48,781 nt of DNA from an uncultured Agrococcus sp. (GCF_945915485.1 NZ_CAMEFJ010000012.1:1-48781), one strand, 5' to 3'; counted from the stretch's first letter, positions 34,284 to 43,291 are shown. Made by a program: numbers and translations. The notes: generated by a model from the letters alone, not told the origin.

Positions 34284-34285
34284 AC
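34264..34285. promoter_or_regulatory. 22-bp palindrome between response regulator and peptide gene
   Basis: The sequence starts and ends with GTAC and pairs at 9 of 11 positions (arms GTACGATTTAT and ATACATAGTAC). NarL-type regulators bind inverted repeats of this size as dimers. It lies 96 bp upstream of the regulator's own start and 24 bp upstream of the peptide ATG. It is the best candidate for the site that links the two-component system to the peptide. Confidence 0.7.
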
Positions 34286-34308
34286 TTCCCAAACAGAGAC
34301 GAGGGTTC

Positions 34309-34395
34309 ATGTTTTCTTTCATCGTATTGAAGCCGGTAATGCAGCCCAACGGGTTTTTCAATTGGTTCTGCAAGACCATCGGCATCTGCAAGTAG
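34309..34395 (+). CDS. 28-codon peptide gene with two cysteines (candidate signal peptide)
   Basis: An open frame ATG 34309 to TAG 34395, too short for most gene finders. The product starts MFSFIVLKPVMQ and ends FFNWFCKTIGICK. It has Cys21 and Cys27 in a C-x5-C spacing, three lysines, no acidic residue and no recognised double-glycine leader. GAGGG lies 4 nt before the ATG. Codon use and base composition differ from those of the neighbours. The kinase gene begins 30 bp after its stop, and the divergent regulator lies on the other side. No transporter or peptidase gene is adjacent. A pheromone, a regulatory peptide or a bacteriocin-like peptide are possible; this is inference. Confidence 0.6.
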   Translation: MFSFIVLKPVMQPNGFFNWFCKTIGICK

Positions 34396-34425
34396 GCTCT
34401 GGGGCACGACTGCAATAATTCAAGA

Positions 34426-35613
34426 ATGAGTGTTGCCGATTCGAGTTCTTCAGGAACTGCAGACGGGCGGCGACACCGTCACGTTTGGTGGCGGGCGATG
34501 TGGGATTTCACTGCGTTGCCCGCCGCTGCTCGTTTCTCCCTCCTTGCCGTTGCCGTAGTAGCGTTAGTAGCAACCGCCCTCATCGAATTCTTCACAGAGG
34601 AGGGTTCGCCGACGGCCCTTCTGGAAGTTGCGACGCTTGCAGCCGCCGCCCTGTTCGCGTGGCGGCCCCCGATAGCATCGCTCGTTCTTCTTGTCGTCGC
34701 CACGACTGCACTTGCTGTGCGAGAGGGTGCCACATTCGTCCTCGCACTGGCATTGATCAGTGGACTGGTCGTCTATACTTGCCGCGCTTGGCTGATTGCG
34801 CTGTATGGAGCGACCACGCTGATGTTTGCGGTCGTCGTAGAAACCTTTGGGCAGCAGATGGCTGCAGGCGGGACCGTGGGTACTATCGCCATTGCGCTGG
34901 CATCGTCCACGGTCGGATTCGCTTTTCGCCGCAACCGAAAGCGGGTCATCGGGCTCAAAGCCGACCTCGAGCGCGTCGCGCACGAGGCCGATCAGGTCGT
35001 GAAGGGCGAACGCGATCGCATTGCCGACGAACTCCACAACATCATCGCGCACGACTTGACGATCGTCGTTATGCACACCCGAGCGCTGCGTCTGACGCAA
35101 GAGACGGATGAGCGAAAGCAGTCGGAGCAGGCCATCATGACCTCGGCGACCCAGGCGATGACGGATATTCGCCGAATGCTGCGCATCGTCAATGACGACT
35201 GGGATTCCGACAGCGCGGTTCCGACCGAAACCCTGCCGCTACTGGATCGCCTCCCGATTCTCAGACAAGAACTAGAGACATCAGGTATCGCCGTCCAAAT
35301 GAGCATTCCGGATGAACTACCCATTTCGAGCAGCGTAGAAGCGACGCTGCGGCATATCGCGAGCGAGAGCGTGACGAACATCCTGAAGCACACGCCCGGT
35401 AGCACCGAGGTTCGCATTGACCTGTTCGTCACGGATACCTCGGTAACACTGCGGGTCTGGAACGCTCTCGGATCAGACAAGAACGTACCCGAACTCAACT
35501 CCGGATTCGGCCTTCGCCGCATGAATCAGCGCGTGGAACTCCTCGGCGGAACCTTCGCAACCGGCCCTCGAGAAGGTGGCTGGGAACTCGAGGCAGTGCT
35601 TCCGCGCATCTAG
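34426..35613 (+). CDS. DesK/NarX-type sensor histidine kinase
   Basis: A 395-residue kinase. Six hydrophobic segments span residues 35-165, with short loops, so the sensor part lies in the membrane. The HisKA_3 box follows, ERDRIADELHNIIAHDLTIV, with phospho-acceptor His204. The ATP-binding domain has the N box ESVTNILKH and the G box GFGLRRMNQRVELLGG. Kinases of this shape often sense small peptides or membrane state. AATAAT stands exactly 6 nt before ATG 34426, so it may have a leaderless promoter, or be read with the peptide. It very probably phosphorylates the divergent regulator. Confidence 0.92.
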   Translation: MSVADSSSSGTADGRRHRHVWWRAMWDFTALPAAARFSLLAVAVVALVATALIEFFTEEGSPTALLEVATLAAAALFAWRPPIASLVLLVVATTALAVREGATFVLALALISGLVVYTCRAWLIALYGATTLMFAVVVETFGQQMAAGGTVGTIAIALASSTVGFAFRRNRKRVIGLKADLERVAHEADQVVKGERDRIADELHNIIAHDLTIVVMHTRALRLTQETDERKQSEQAIMTSATQAMTDIRRMLRIVNDDWDSDSAVPTETLPLLDRLPILRQELETSGIAVQMSIPDELPISSSVEATLRHIASESVTNILKHTPGSTEVRIDLFVTDTSVTLRVWNALGSDKNVPELNSGFGLRRMNQRVELLGGTFATGPREGGWELEAVLPRI

Positions 35614-35631
35614 CCCCTCCGGTGGCCGGCG

Positions 35632-37548
35632 TCATCCGCGATCCCTGCGCGCCGCCAGAATCTGCTTCGCGGCTATGTCAGCCCCGGCGAGGAGCGGCGA
35701 GGACTTGCCGGGCGTTGCGCCAATCGCGCTGCCGGGCTGTGTGCTGCCGGCGGGTATGCCTAGCACGATGACTCGCCTATCCGGATTGCCGTCGGCATCG
35801 ACGAGGTTGAAACCGTGCGAAACGGCCTCGTCGATGTCGGCGAGCGTCGTGTCGAGGCTTGCCGTCGGAACACCCTCTATCGTGTGGATGCGCGCACGGC
35901 CGGTCTCCAGCAGCGAGCGCAGCAGCGGGTCGCTGGTGCCCGGCACTTTGCCTTTCGACATGCGCGTTTCGACCAGCGTTCTCGCTAGCTCTCTGCGCCC
36001 CGAGACGGGTGATGAGAGCCGGAACAGCCGCTCCTCTTCGTCGAACTCGACCTTCGTCTCCGGTCCTATTAGTTCGATGACGCCGGCTTCGATCAGGGCC
36101 AGTACCTCGCGTGTGCGCGACGACGGAGGGCCGGAGGCCATGAACAGCGCATCGCCGTCGAACCAGCCGTGCAGATCGTGCACTGCGGAATCCCCGCTGA
36201 GCGCGCCGACGACGGCGAGCTTCGAGACGCTGCCGCGCACCATGCTCATAACCCGATTCACTGCTGCGCGCGGATGACGGGAGGGCTGCGTCATCGAACC
36301 GAGCTCGTCCTCGACGTGTCGGCGCACGAGTTCCCGCCACCGTTCCTGCCCGACGTGTTCGCCGCGGGTCGGCCTGCGCAGCTCGTCAACGAGCCATCGG
36401 TAGCGCTCGTCGAGCACGTGCTTCTCGAGCACCGACTCGACCTCGAGCAGGCCGGATGCCGCATCCAGCCGCTCCGACCAGCCCGGTTCGAGAGCGTCCG
36501 GGGCCCAACGTTCGAGCGCCGAGAGATGTGCGTACGCGAACTCGGCGGCGAGTGTGGGAAAGACATCGTGCTGCAGCGAGAGCCCCTCGCGTTCGCCCAG
36601 CTCGTCGAACCACTCGCGTGTCGTATAGCGGGGTTCGAACGGCGCCGGGACGGCATCGCCGTCCGGTTTGCTGCGGTAGGGGAATCCGCGTCGCGATCCC
36701 GCCACGAGCTTGGGTTCCCTGCCGCTGGCCACGTAACGCAGCCGACCGAAGGCGTCGCCGTCGACGCGTTCGAATCGACCGCCCCACTGTCTGCTCAGAT
36801 GACCGACGACGTCGAAGAAGTTCGCGCCGAGCCCGCGGACGAGCACGGTGTCACCCCGACCGACGTCGGCATTCGGAAAGACGAGATCCCACGGTTGCTC
36901 GGCGGGCATCCCGGGTGCGATGTAGGTGAGCCCGTGATCGGATGCCGCGCGCTGCAGCGCCTGCTCTTCGAGCGTCGGCAGCGCCTGCACCATGCCCTGC
37001 GCCAGCACGAGTGACGGAGCCGAATAGACGCTTCCGTCCGCCAGCAGCACGCGCCTGAGGTCGCCGGCAGTCACCAGATCGACGACGCTCCCGAGCACTT
37101 CCGTAACCTCGGCCAGCCCGCTCGCGATGGCCGCGTCGAGCCGGTCGCGATAGTAGACGCCTTGCAGACGTCTGGTCGGGAAGTCCGCTGGCCGCAGCCC
37201 TTGCGCCTCCTCGGCGACCCAGCTGGCAAAGGGATGCGCACCTGCGGCTTCGATCTCCGAGATCCAGTCGGCGAGACTCGGCCCCGGCGCGGCCGGCCCG
37301 GTCATCCTGGTCGAGTCGTCGGGGTGGATCGTCGTGGCGGCGACCGTCGTGTTGTTCAGATACTCCGCGGGCTGGTCAGTGCGCCACGTGGCACCCGCGG
37401 CGATCTCGACGGCGTCGATGATCGCGACCCGAACTGGCTGTGATTCTCCCGCATCCCGCAGCCTGTCGACGAGCCGCACTACGGTCGCAACCGCACGTGG
37501 CCCGCCACCGACGAAGACCGCGTCGAAACGGGCGTCGTCAGGCGTCAA
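35632..37548 (-). CDS. FAD/NAD(P)-binding protein
   Basis: A 638-residue soluble flavoprotein with the N-terminal dinucleotide fold AVFVGGGPRAVATVVRLVDRL, typical of the NAD_binding_9/lysine-ornithine-oxygenase-like group. Later segments include VLVRGLGANFFDVVGHLSRQWG, where a second dinucleotide site would lie, and KLAVVGALSGDSAVHDL. TTG 37548 overlaps the ABC-ATPase stop (TTGA), so it is the last gene of the ABC operon. The substrate is unknown. Oxidation or reduction of the imported compound is a fair guess from context. Confidence 0.8.
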   Translation of the reverse strand: MTPDDARFDAVFVGGGPRAVATVVRLVDRLRDAGESQPVRVAIIDAVEIAAGATWRTDQPAEYLNNTTVAATTIHPDDSTRMTGPAAPGPSLADWISEIEAAGAHPFASWVAEEAQGLRPADFPTRRLQGVYYRDRLDAAIASGLAEVTEVLGSVVDLVTAGDLRRVLLADGSVYSAPSLVLAQGMVQALPTLEEQALQRAASDHGLTYIAPGMPAEQPWDLVFPNADVGRGDTVLVRGLGANFFDVVGHLSRQWGGRFERVDGDAFGRLRYVASGREPKLVAGSRRGFPYRSKPDGDAVPAPFEPRYTTREWFDELGEREGLSLQHDVFPTLAAEFAYAHLSALERWAPDALEPGWSERLDAASGLLEVESVLEKHVLDERYRWLVDELRRPTRGEHVGQERWRELVRRHVEDELGSMTQPSRHPRAAVNRVMSMVRGSVSKLAVVGALSGDSAVHDLHGWFDGDALFMASGPPSSRTREVLALIEAGVIELIGPETKVEFDEEERLFRLSSPVSGRRELARTLVETRMSKGKVPGTSDPLLRSLLETGRARIHTIEGVPTASLDTTLADIDEAVSHGFNLVDADGNPDRRVIVLGIPAGSTQPGSAIGATPGKSSPLLAGADIAAKQILAARRDRG

Positions 37549-38330
37549 ATCCGATACTCGATTCCATCGTCGACGAGCGGACGGACCTCGACGTACCCGT
37601 CGATGTTCTGCACCTTGACCGGCAATCCGTACACGTCACCGAGCGTATCCGACTGCAGCGCCTCCTCGGGGGTTCCGTCCGAGACGATCTTGCCGCCGTG
37701 CAGCAGCACGATCTGGTCGCAGAATCTGGCCGCGTGGTTCAGGTCGTGAATCGCGATGAGCGCCGTGATCCCGTGTTCGCGCGTGACGCGACGAACCAGC
37801 TGCAGTGTCTCGATCTGGTAGCGAAGATCGAGCGCGCTCGTGGGCTCGTCGAGCACCAGGATGCGCGTATCCTGTGCGATCGCTCTTGCGATCAACGCGC
37901 GCTGCTGTTGGCCGCCGGAGAGCTCCGACATGTTGCGGTCGACCAGCTCGGCAAGGCCCAGCAGCTCGATCGCCTCGTCGACCTTGCGCCAGTCGACCGT
38001 CCGCGGCGCCATCCCGAAGTGCGGCGTACGGCCCAGCAGCACGGCTTCCCTCACGGTCAGGTCAAAGGGCGCCTCACCCGACTGCGGAACGTAGCCGACT
38101 TCGCGTGCGTGCTCACGGCGGGTCAGCGTCGAGGCTTCTCGGCCGTTCAGCAGCACCTCTCCTCCCGCCGACTTGTGCACCTGTGCGATCACCTTGACGA
38201 GCGTCGATTTACCGGAGCCATTGGGTCCCAGCAGCGCGGCGAACTTTCCGTCCGGTACTGAGAACGAGACGTCCTGCAGCACTTCGCGCTTCCCGTAGCT
38301 GAAGCGGATGCCCTTGATGTCGATGGTCAC
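37545..38330 (-). CDS. ABC transporter ATPase, iron-siderophore type
   Basis: A 261-residue ATPase of the FepC/FecE class. Walker A is GPNGSGKST, the signature SELSGGQQQRALIARAI, Walker B RILVLDEPTSALD, and the H loop IAIHDLNHAARFCD. It powers the adjoining FecCD-type permease. GTG 38330 overlaps the permease stop (GTGA). The order is binding protein, permease, ATPase, flavoprotein, all coupled by 4-bp overlaps. Confidence 0.94.
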   Translation of the reverse strand: MTIDIKGIRFSYGKREVLQDVSFSVPDGKFAALLGPNGSGKSTLVKVIAQVHKSAGGEVLLNGREASTLTRREHAREVGYVPQSGEAPFDLTVREAVLLGRTPHFGMAPRTVDWRKVDEAIELLGLAELVDRNMSELSGGQQQRALIARAIAQDTRILVLDEPTSALDLRYQIETLQLVRRVTREHGITALIAIHDLNHAARFCDQIVLLHGGKIVSDGTPEEALQSDTLGDVYGLPVKVQNIDGYVEVRPLVDDGIEYRI

Positions 38331-39412
38331 TTCATGGCCGTTCTGCGAGTGAGGATCAGGTTGATGAAGATCGGTGCGCCGATGAATGCGACCACGATGC
38401 CGACGGGAACAACCGCCGGCGCGATGATCGTGCGGCCGACGGTGTCGGCGACCAGCAGGAGCAATCCTCCCGTGATGATGGAGAACGGCAGCAGATAGCG
38501 GTGGTCGGAGCCGATCACGAGGCGTGCGATATGGGGGCCGACGAGGCCCACGAACCCAATGATGCCGCAGAAACTCACCACGACGGCCGCGAGCACGACC
38601 GACAGTACGATGAGCCCGAGTCGTAGCATCCCGACGTTCACGCCGAACGAGCGAGCCGCGTCGTCGCCGCCGAACGCGACCGCGTTGAGATCTTTGGCGA
38701 ACCAGAGCGTCACCGGGATCGAGATCGCCACGATGATGCCGACGACCCAGACGTCGTTCCAGTTCGCGTCGTTCACCGAACCGAAGGTCCAGCGCACGAT
38801 CGCCTGCAGGGTGTTCTCGCTCGCGACGAACTGCAGCGCGGCCGTGAGCGCCTCGAACAGCTGCGTCATCGCGATGCCGAGCAGCAGCAGGGTGGCGACG
38901 GCGAGCTTGCGTGCGGATGCCAGCGACAGCACCAGGCCGGACACGAGCAGCGCGACAACGAGGGCGCTGCCGATCGTGATCCACGGCGGCAGCGAATTCG
39001 TGCCCGCGAGCGTGATTGCCAGCGCTGCCCCGAACGCGGCCGCCGGAGAGACACCGAGCGTGAACGGGCTCACCAGCGGATTGCGCAGCAGGCCCTGCAT
39101 GAGGGCGCCGGCCAGGGAGAGACCGGCGCCTGCCGCGAACGCCAGGAGCACGCGCGGCATGCGCAGCTCGATGATGACGGGGTACTTGTCGATCAGATCG
39201 CCAGAGAGCGTACCGCCGACGATCGACAGCCACACGGACTGCGCGACATCGGCGAGCGTGATGCCGGAGGTGCCGATCACGACGGCGAGGCCGATGCCGA
39301 GGACGCTGGCGACCACGCCGATCGCGATGGCGACGGACTTCCAGGCGCCCTGCTTTCGGCTGCGCCCGGCGTCGTCTTCCGGTTCTGCGGTTTCGGGAAC
39401 GGTAGCGGTCAT
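38327..39412 (-). CDS. ABC transporter permease, FecCD family
   Basis: A 361-residue permease with nine or ten membrane helices. Typical family stretches are ELRMPRVLLAFAAGAGLSLAGALMQGLLRNPLVSP and GFVGLVGPHIARLVIGSDHRYLLP, the latter holding the ATPase-coupling turn. The length suits a single-subunit homodimeric FecCD permease. ATG 39412 overlaps the binding-protein stop by ATGA. It transports a siderophore, heme, cobalamin or similar metal chelate; which one is not readable. Confidence 0.94.
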   Translation of the reverse strand: MTATVPETAEPEDDAGRSRKQGAWKSVAIAIGVVASVLGIGLAVVIGTSGITLADVAQSVWLSIVGGTLSGDLIDKYPVIIELRMPRVLLAFAAGAGLSLAGALMQGLLRNPLVSPFTLGVSPAAAFGAALAITLAGTNSLPPWITIGSALVVALLVSGLVLSLASARKLAVATLLLLGIAMTQLFEALTAALQFVASENTLQAIVRWTFGSVNDANWNDVWVVGIIVAISIPVTLWFAKDLNAVAFGGDDAARSFGVNVGMLRLGLIVLSVVLAAVVVSFCGIIGFVGLVGPHIARLVIGSDHRYLLPFSIITGGLLLLVADTVGRTIIAPAVVPVGIVVAFIGAPIFINLILTRRTAMK

Positions 39413-40521
39413 CCCTCGAACGGCCCCTGCACGTAGTCGCCGGAACCCGTGAACTCCGCCTGCTGGAACTCGGTCACCCAGCGCTCGAGGAAGGCATCCG
39501 GGTCGACGCCTTCGAACTGCTCCGGGTGCAGCCAGGTCGCCAGGTAGAGTGCGCCTATCGCTTTCGCGCTCGCGCTCGTCGCCCAGCCGTTGGCGACGTA
39601 GATCTCGCCCTTCTGCACGGCGGGGATGCTCGCGAACCCGGGCCGTGCGTGCACGTCGGAGGCGAGAGTCTCGAACTGGTCGACGGGGGTGAAGCTCGGG
39701 TTGAACTCGTGGAAGATCACGTCGGGAGCACGTGTCACGACTTCGGCGGGATCGACCGTGATCTCCTCCTGCGCATCGCCGCCGGAGACGTCGGCGAAGA
39801 CGTTATCGCCGCCTGCGGCCTCGATCATCGCGTGGAAACCCGAGCCCGGCAGCACGGTCAGGTAGGGCTCGGCCGTCTCGAAGTAGACCGAGACGGGCTC
39901 GACACCTTCGAGTCGCTCGTCGAGCAACCCGTGGATCTCCTCGTTGAAACCCAGCAGCTGCTCGGCGCCCTCTTGCGCGTCGAAGACTTCTCCGAGCAGG
40001 TGCACGGTGTCTTCGAACGCCGCGTAGTCCCACGCGGTCGCGACCACGACGGGGATGCCGAAGGCTTCGAGTTGCGTCGATGCTTCCTGCCAGACTGCAT
40101 TGCGGGGCAGCACGACGACGTCGGGGCTCAGCTCGGCGATGGCTTCGTAGTTCAGCTGGTCGAGGCCCTCGGCGATGAGGTCGCTCTCGTCGATATCGAG
40201 GTAGGGCAGGCGGTCGAGAGATGTCCGGTCGACACCGACGACCGTGTCACCGGCCCCGATCGCCCGGACGAACTCGTTGCCGTAGCTGTTGAGCACGACA
40301 GCGCGCTCGACGGGGCCCTCGATCTCGACTTCGCGCCCCTGGTCATCGGTGACGGTGATGATCTCGTTCGCTTCGTCGGTGTCGACGGTGACAGCACCGC
40401 AGCCGGTGAGCGCGACGGCGGATGCCGCGAGCAGCGCGATCGAGCCTCGTACGCGGTGACGGGTCTCGAGCGGAGTACGCCCCGATCTACGATCGCTGGT
40501 GAAGGGGAGGGGGAGTGTCAT
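39409..40521 (-). CDS. ABC transporter substrate-binding lipoprotein, FecB/BtuF type
   Basis: A 370-residue lipoprotein with lipobox ALTGC near residue 40, then the FecB/BtuF pattern: ITVTDDQGREVEIEGPVERAVVLNSY, GVDRTSLDRLPYLDID, YEAIAELSPDVVVLP, PSFTPVDQFETLASDVHARPGFASIPAVQKGEIYVANG. It delivers the ligand to the FecCD permease. No iron box is seen upstream, unlike the usual iron-repressed operons, so the ligand may not be a siderophore. ATG 40521 has AAGGA upstream. The 119-bp gap before it to the CMD gene suggests the same transcript. Confidence 0.9.
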   Translation of the reverse strand: MTLPLPFTSDRRSGRTPLETRHRVRGSIALLAASAVALTGCGAVTVDTDEANEIITVTDDQGREVEIEGPVERAVVLNSYGNEFVRAIGAGDTVVGVDRTSLDRLPYLDIDESDLIAEGLDQLNYEAIAELSPDVVVLPRNAVWQEASTQLEAFGIPVVVATAWDYAAFEDTVHLLGEVFDAQEGAEQLLGFNEEIHGLLDERLEGVEPVSVYFETAEPYLTVLPGSGFHAMIEAAGGDNVFADVSGGDAQEEITVDPAEVVTRAPDVIFHEFNPSFTPVDQFETLASDVHARPGFASIPAVQKGEIYVANGWATSASAKAIGALYLATWLHPEQFEGVDPDAFLERWVTEFQQAEFTGSGDYVQGPFEG

Positions 40522-40640
40522 GGCGGGGTCCTTTCGGGCGGTGCGCGGGGTGGGTTGGATCGCGAGGAGTCTCTCGCGTGCTGAGCTGTGCCTGCGGTGC
40601 GACCGCGGCTGCTCTGCCAGGAGAGCGGTCTGCTCAGCGG

Positions 40641-41798
40641 TCAGTCGGTGCCGGGAACAGTCGGTTCGCCGAGCGTCAGCATGAGCCTGTTGGCCCACGC
40701 GAAGAACGCCGTTGCGGCGATGAGGTCCGCGAGCTCGCCGGTTTGGAGGCCGAGATCGCGCAGACGTTGCAGGACGTCGGGCCGCAGCTGCGGACGGAGG
40801 AGGGAGAGCCCCGCGGCAGCGTCCACGATGGCACTCCAGCGCGCATCCTGGCCATCGGAGAGCGGTGCTACCGACGCCGGCTGCCAGTCCGCATCCCGTT
40901 CGAGTTCGATCGTGAGCAGGCGATCGACATCGTCGGGGCGCTTGCTGAACGTGGCCGACTTCCTCGCGTGCACGGATGCGCAGTAGATGCAGTCGTTGAC
41001 TTTGCTCGCGACGGCCGCGCTCAGCTCGCGCTCGGCCTTCGGTAGGCCCTCGCGGGGCAGGAAGACCGCGTTGTCGAGGGCGCTGCGGGCCTTGAGCACG
41101 GCCGGTACTCGCGCGAGCAGCCGGAAGTACGGGCTGTTCGTCGTGGTCTTCGCGGCGAACGAATCGGCCTGTTCCGCTGTCAGGTCCTCGGTATCGATCG
41201 GCGCGACCCACGGCTGCCACTGGAGGACGTCGCGCGTGAACTCGACGGGTTTCGGGTCACCGGAACTCGTGACTCCGCTGAGGTCCTTTTCGCGGCCGTT
41301 CGGGCGGACCGTGGATGCCGGAGTCGGCTGGTCACCGAGCGTGCGGTCGTCGAGCGCCGCGAAGCCGTAGACGGCACGCGCCAGGTAACTCTCGAAGGCG
41401 ACGAGCTGGCTGACGAGCACGATGTCGTCGGCCGAGATGCCGGCACCGGTGAGGAGCTCGATGTCGTCCCGTGCGGCCAGCGCCGGCGAGACCGCGAGGA
41501 TGTCGAGGTGATCGCGCAGCAGCTGCGTTTCGGAGTCGGTGACCTCGCCCTCGATAACAGTCGTGTCTGCTCCCGCTGCGACGTGCAGGTCGAAGAGCGG
41601 AGCAACACCGTGCCACGCAGCGACACGAGCGGCGAAACCGCGCAGTGTGGCCGCGCCGATCGCGTGTTGGTCGCGATAGAGCGCATCGTATGCCGATTGT
41701 GTCTGTTCGAAGACCTCCGGCTTGGCTGCGCGCAGTTCGGCAAGGTAGGCGGAATCGCCGACGAGGGCGTCGAGGATAGCTGTCGCTGGCTGTGTCAT
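40641..41798 (-). CDS. Two-domain CMD/AhpD-like peroxidase-related protein
   Basis: A 385-residue protein. The second half has the AhpD active-site motif, AAVASKVNDCIYCASVHARKSATF (CxxC with a following His), and LIAATAFFAWANRLMLTLGEP at the C terminus, as in carboxymuconolactone-decarboxylase/alkylhydroperoxidase proteins. The first half (residues about 75-140) is a second, cysteine-less copy-like domain. Such two-domain proteins are known to cluster with ABC transporters and flavin enzymes, as here. ATG 41798 has GGAG 7 nt upstream. It is the first gene of the five-gene operon. Confidence 0.82.
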   Translation of the reverse strand: MTQPATAILDALVGDSAYLAELRAAKPEVFEQTQSAYDALYRDQHAIGAATLRGFAARVAAWHGVAPLFDLHVAAGADTTVIEGEVTDSETQLLRDHLDILAVSPALAARDDIELLTGAGISADDIVLVSQLVAFESYLARAVYGFAALDDRTLGDQPTPASTVRPNGREKDLSGVTSSGDPKPVEFTRDVLQWQPWVAPIDTEDLTAEQADSFAAKTTTNSPYFRLLARVPAVLKARSALDNAVFLPREGLPKAERELSAAVASKVNDCIYCASVHARKSATFSKRPDDVDRLLTIELERDADWQPASVAPLSDGQDARWSAIVDAAAGLSLLRPQLRPDVLQRLRDLGLQTGELADLIAATAFFAWANRLMLTLGEPTVPGTD

Positions 41799-41866
41799 GG
41801 TCGTGCTCCTGGGTGCTGGTGCCACGCACAGCCGCGCTGCCGAACGTATGAGACTCACTTATTGTA

Positions 41867-41899
41867 CCCATAATCAGCGCTATGGCGTGACCCCATAAT
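41867..41899. promoter_or_regulatory. CCCATAAT direct repeat upstream of the CMD/ABC operon
   Basis: CCCATAAT occurs at 41867-41874 and at 41892-41899, 25 bp apart, and an inverted TATGG lies between. On the minus strand TACAAT next to the first copy serves as a -10 box about 60 bp before the CMD start. Repeats at promoter distance suggest a binding site for a regulator of the operon. Confidence 0.45.
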
Positions 41900-42006
41900 C
41901 CTGACCCAATTCGACCCGTAGGTCGAACGACGTTACGAACCGTGACGGCCGGAGCGTACCCGGGCCCCGACCACGTAAACCGCCGCCGTAGCCTTCGGGC
42001 CCACCA

Positions 42007-43173
42007 TCAGCTCGGGCGATACTGCGCCGTGATGGGGCACTCCATGGGGTCGGCGTGACCGAGTCCGACGCGGTTGAGATAGCGGATCACGATGACATAG
42101 GCCCCGACGATGCCCGTCTCGGTGTACGGGATGTCGCGTTCGGAGCAGAACTCGCGCACGATCGGCCGCACCTTCCGCAGGTTCATGCTCGGCATGCGGG
42201 GGAAGAGGTGGTGCTCGATCTGGTAGTTCAGCCCGCCCATGGCCCATTCGACGAGCAGTCCGCCGCGGATGTTCCGAGATGTGAGCACCTGCCTGCGCAA
42301 GAAGTCGACCTTCTCGTCCTTCGGAATCAGCGGCATGCCCTTGTGGTTCGGTGCGAAGCTGCCGCCCATGTAGATGCCGAACACGGCGAGCTGAACAGCG
42401 AGGAAGCCGAGCCCCAGCCAAGGTCCGAGAGCGAGGAAGACGAGCGCAGGGAATCCGATCAGCCTGACCGCCACGAGCACGGCTTCGAGGACTCGGTGCT
42501 TCACCTTGGGTGCGAGCAGCACGGTGCGAACGGCGTTGTAGTGCAGCGAGAACGCGAACAGGCTCAGCAGCGGGAAGAAGAGCCAGCCCTGCCTGCGTGT
42601 AATCCAGCCCATGAAGCCCTTGCGACCCTCTGCTTCTCCGGGAACGAAGACCAGTGCCCCCGTTGCGATATCGCCGTCGCGGCCGATCGTATTGGGGAGG
42701 GCATGATGACGGTTGTGCTTCTTCACCCACCAGCCGTAGCTGAGCCCCACGCCGAGGTTGCCGACGATGCGCGAGAACCATTCGTTGCGGCGGCCGGTGC
42801 TGAAGACCTGCTGGTGCGCACTGTCATGCGAGAGGAACGCGAGCTGCGTGAACAGGATGCCGAACAGGGCTGCGACCGCGAGCTGCCAGGCCGTGTTTCC
42901 GAGCGTCACGAGCAGCGTTACGGCCCCCGCGAAGGCGACGGAGAGTATGACGAGGCGGAGCACATAGCTGCCCGCCTTGCGATCCATCAGTCCGGCATCC
43001 TTGACCTTGCGGCTCAGCTCGATGAAGTCGTTCGGCTGGTCGGTGATGCGATCGGGATCGGAATTCGTCGCTTGGTTGCGCACGGGGCGGCGTCTGCCTG
43101 CAGAGGTGATCCCGGTCGCTTCGCGCTCGATCGTGTCCGTCTCTGATGCTGAGGTCTCTCCTGTGGGTCCCAT
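42007..43173 (-). CDS. Membrane fatty acid desaturase
   Basis: A 388-residue di-iron desaturase. The three histidine boxes are present in order and spacing: HDSAH (about 115), HNRHH (about 150) and QIEHH (about 320). Four membrane helices lie around them, e.g. LRLVILSVAFAGAVTLLVTLG. The QxxHH third box places it with front-end/linoleoyl-type enzymes such as mycobacterial DesA3 and Delta-6 desaturases, though without a fused cytochrome b5. It would add double bonds to lipids to keep membranes fluid. ATG 43173 has TAGGGT 6 nt upstream. TATACCC (about 43176) and GGGTATA (about 43243) form an inverted pair upstream. Confidence 0.92.
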   Translation of the reverse strand: MGPTGETSASETDTIEREATGITSAGRRRPVRNQATNSDPDRITDQPNDFIELSRKVKDAGLMDRKAGSYVLRLVILSVAFAGAVTLLVTLGNTAWQLAVAALFGILFTQLAFLSHDSAHQQVFSTGRRNEWFSRIVGNLGVGLSYGWWVKKHNRHHALPNTIGRDGDIATGALVFVPGEAEGRKGFMGWITRRQGWLFFPLLSLFAFSLHYNAVRTVLLAPKVKHRVLEAVLVAVRLIGFPALVFLALGPWLGLGFLAVQLAVFGIYMGGSFAPNHKGMPLIPKDEKVDFLRRQVLTSRNIRGGLLVEWAMGGLNYQIEHHLFPRMPSMNLRKVRPIVREFCSERDIPYTETGIVGAYVIVIRYLNRVGLGHADPMECPITAQYRPS

Positions 43174-43291
43174 GTATATACCCTAAACAGTGACGTATGC
43201 CGTTGTCGTCACTCTTGAGAGCCAAAGGCGAACTCATACTTCGGGTATAGGAAGAAACCGGGGCGGTGTGCGCTCCGCAGAGGCAGCAGCG

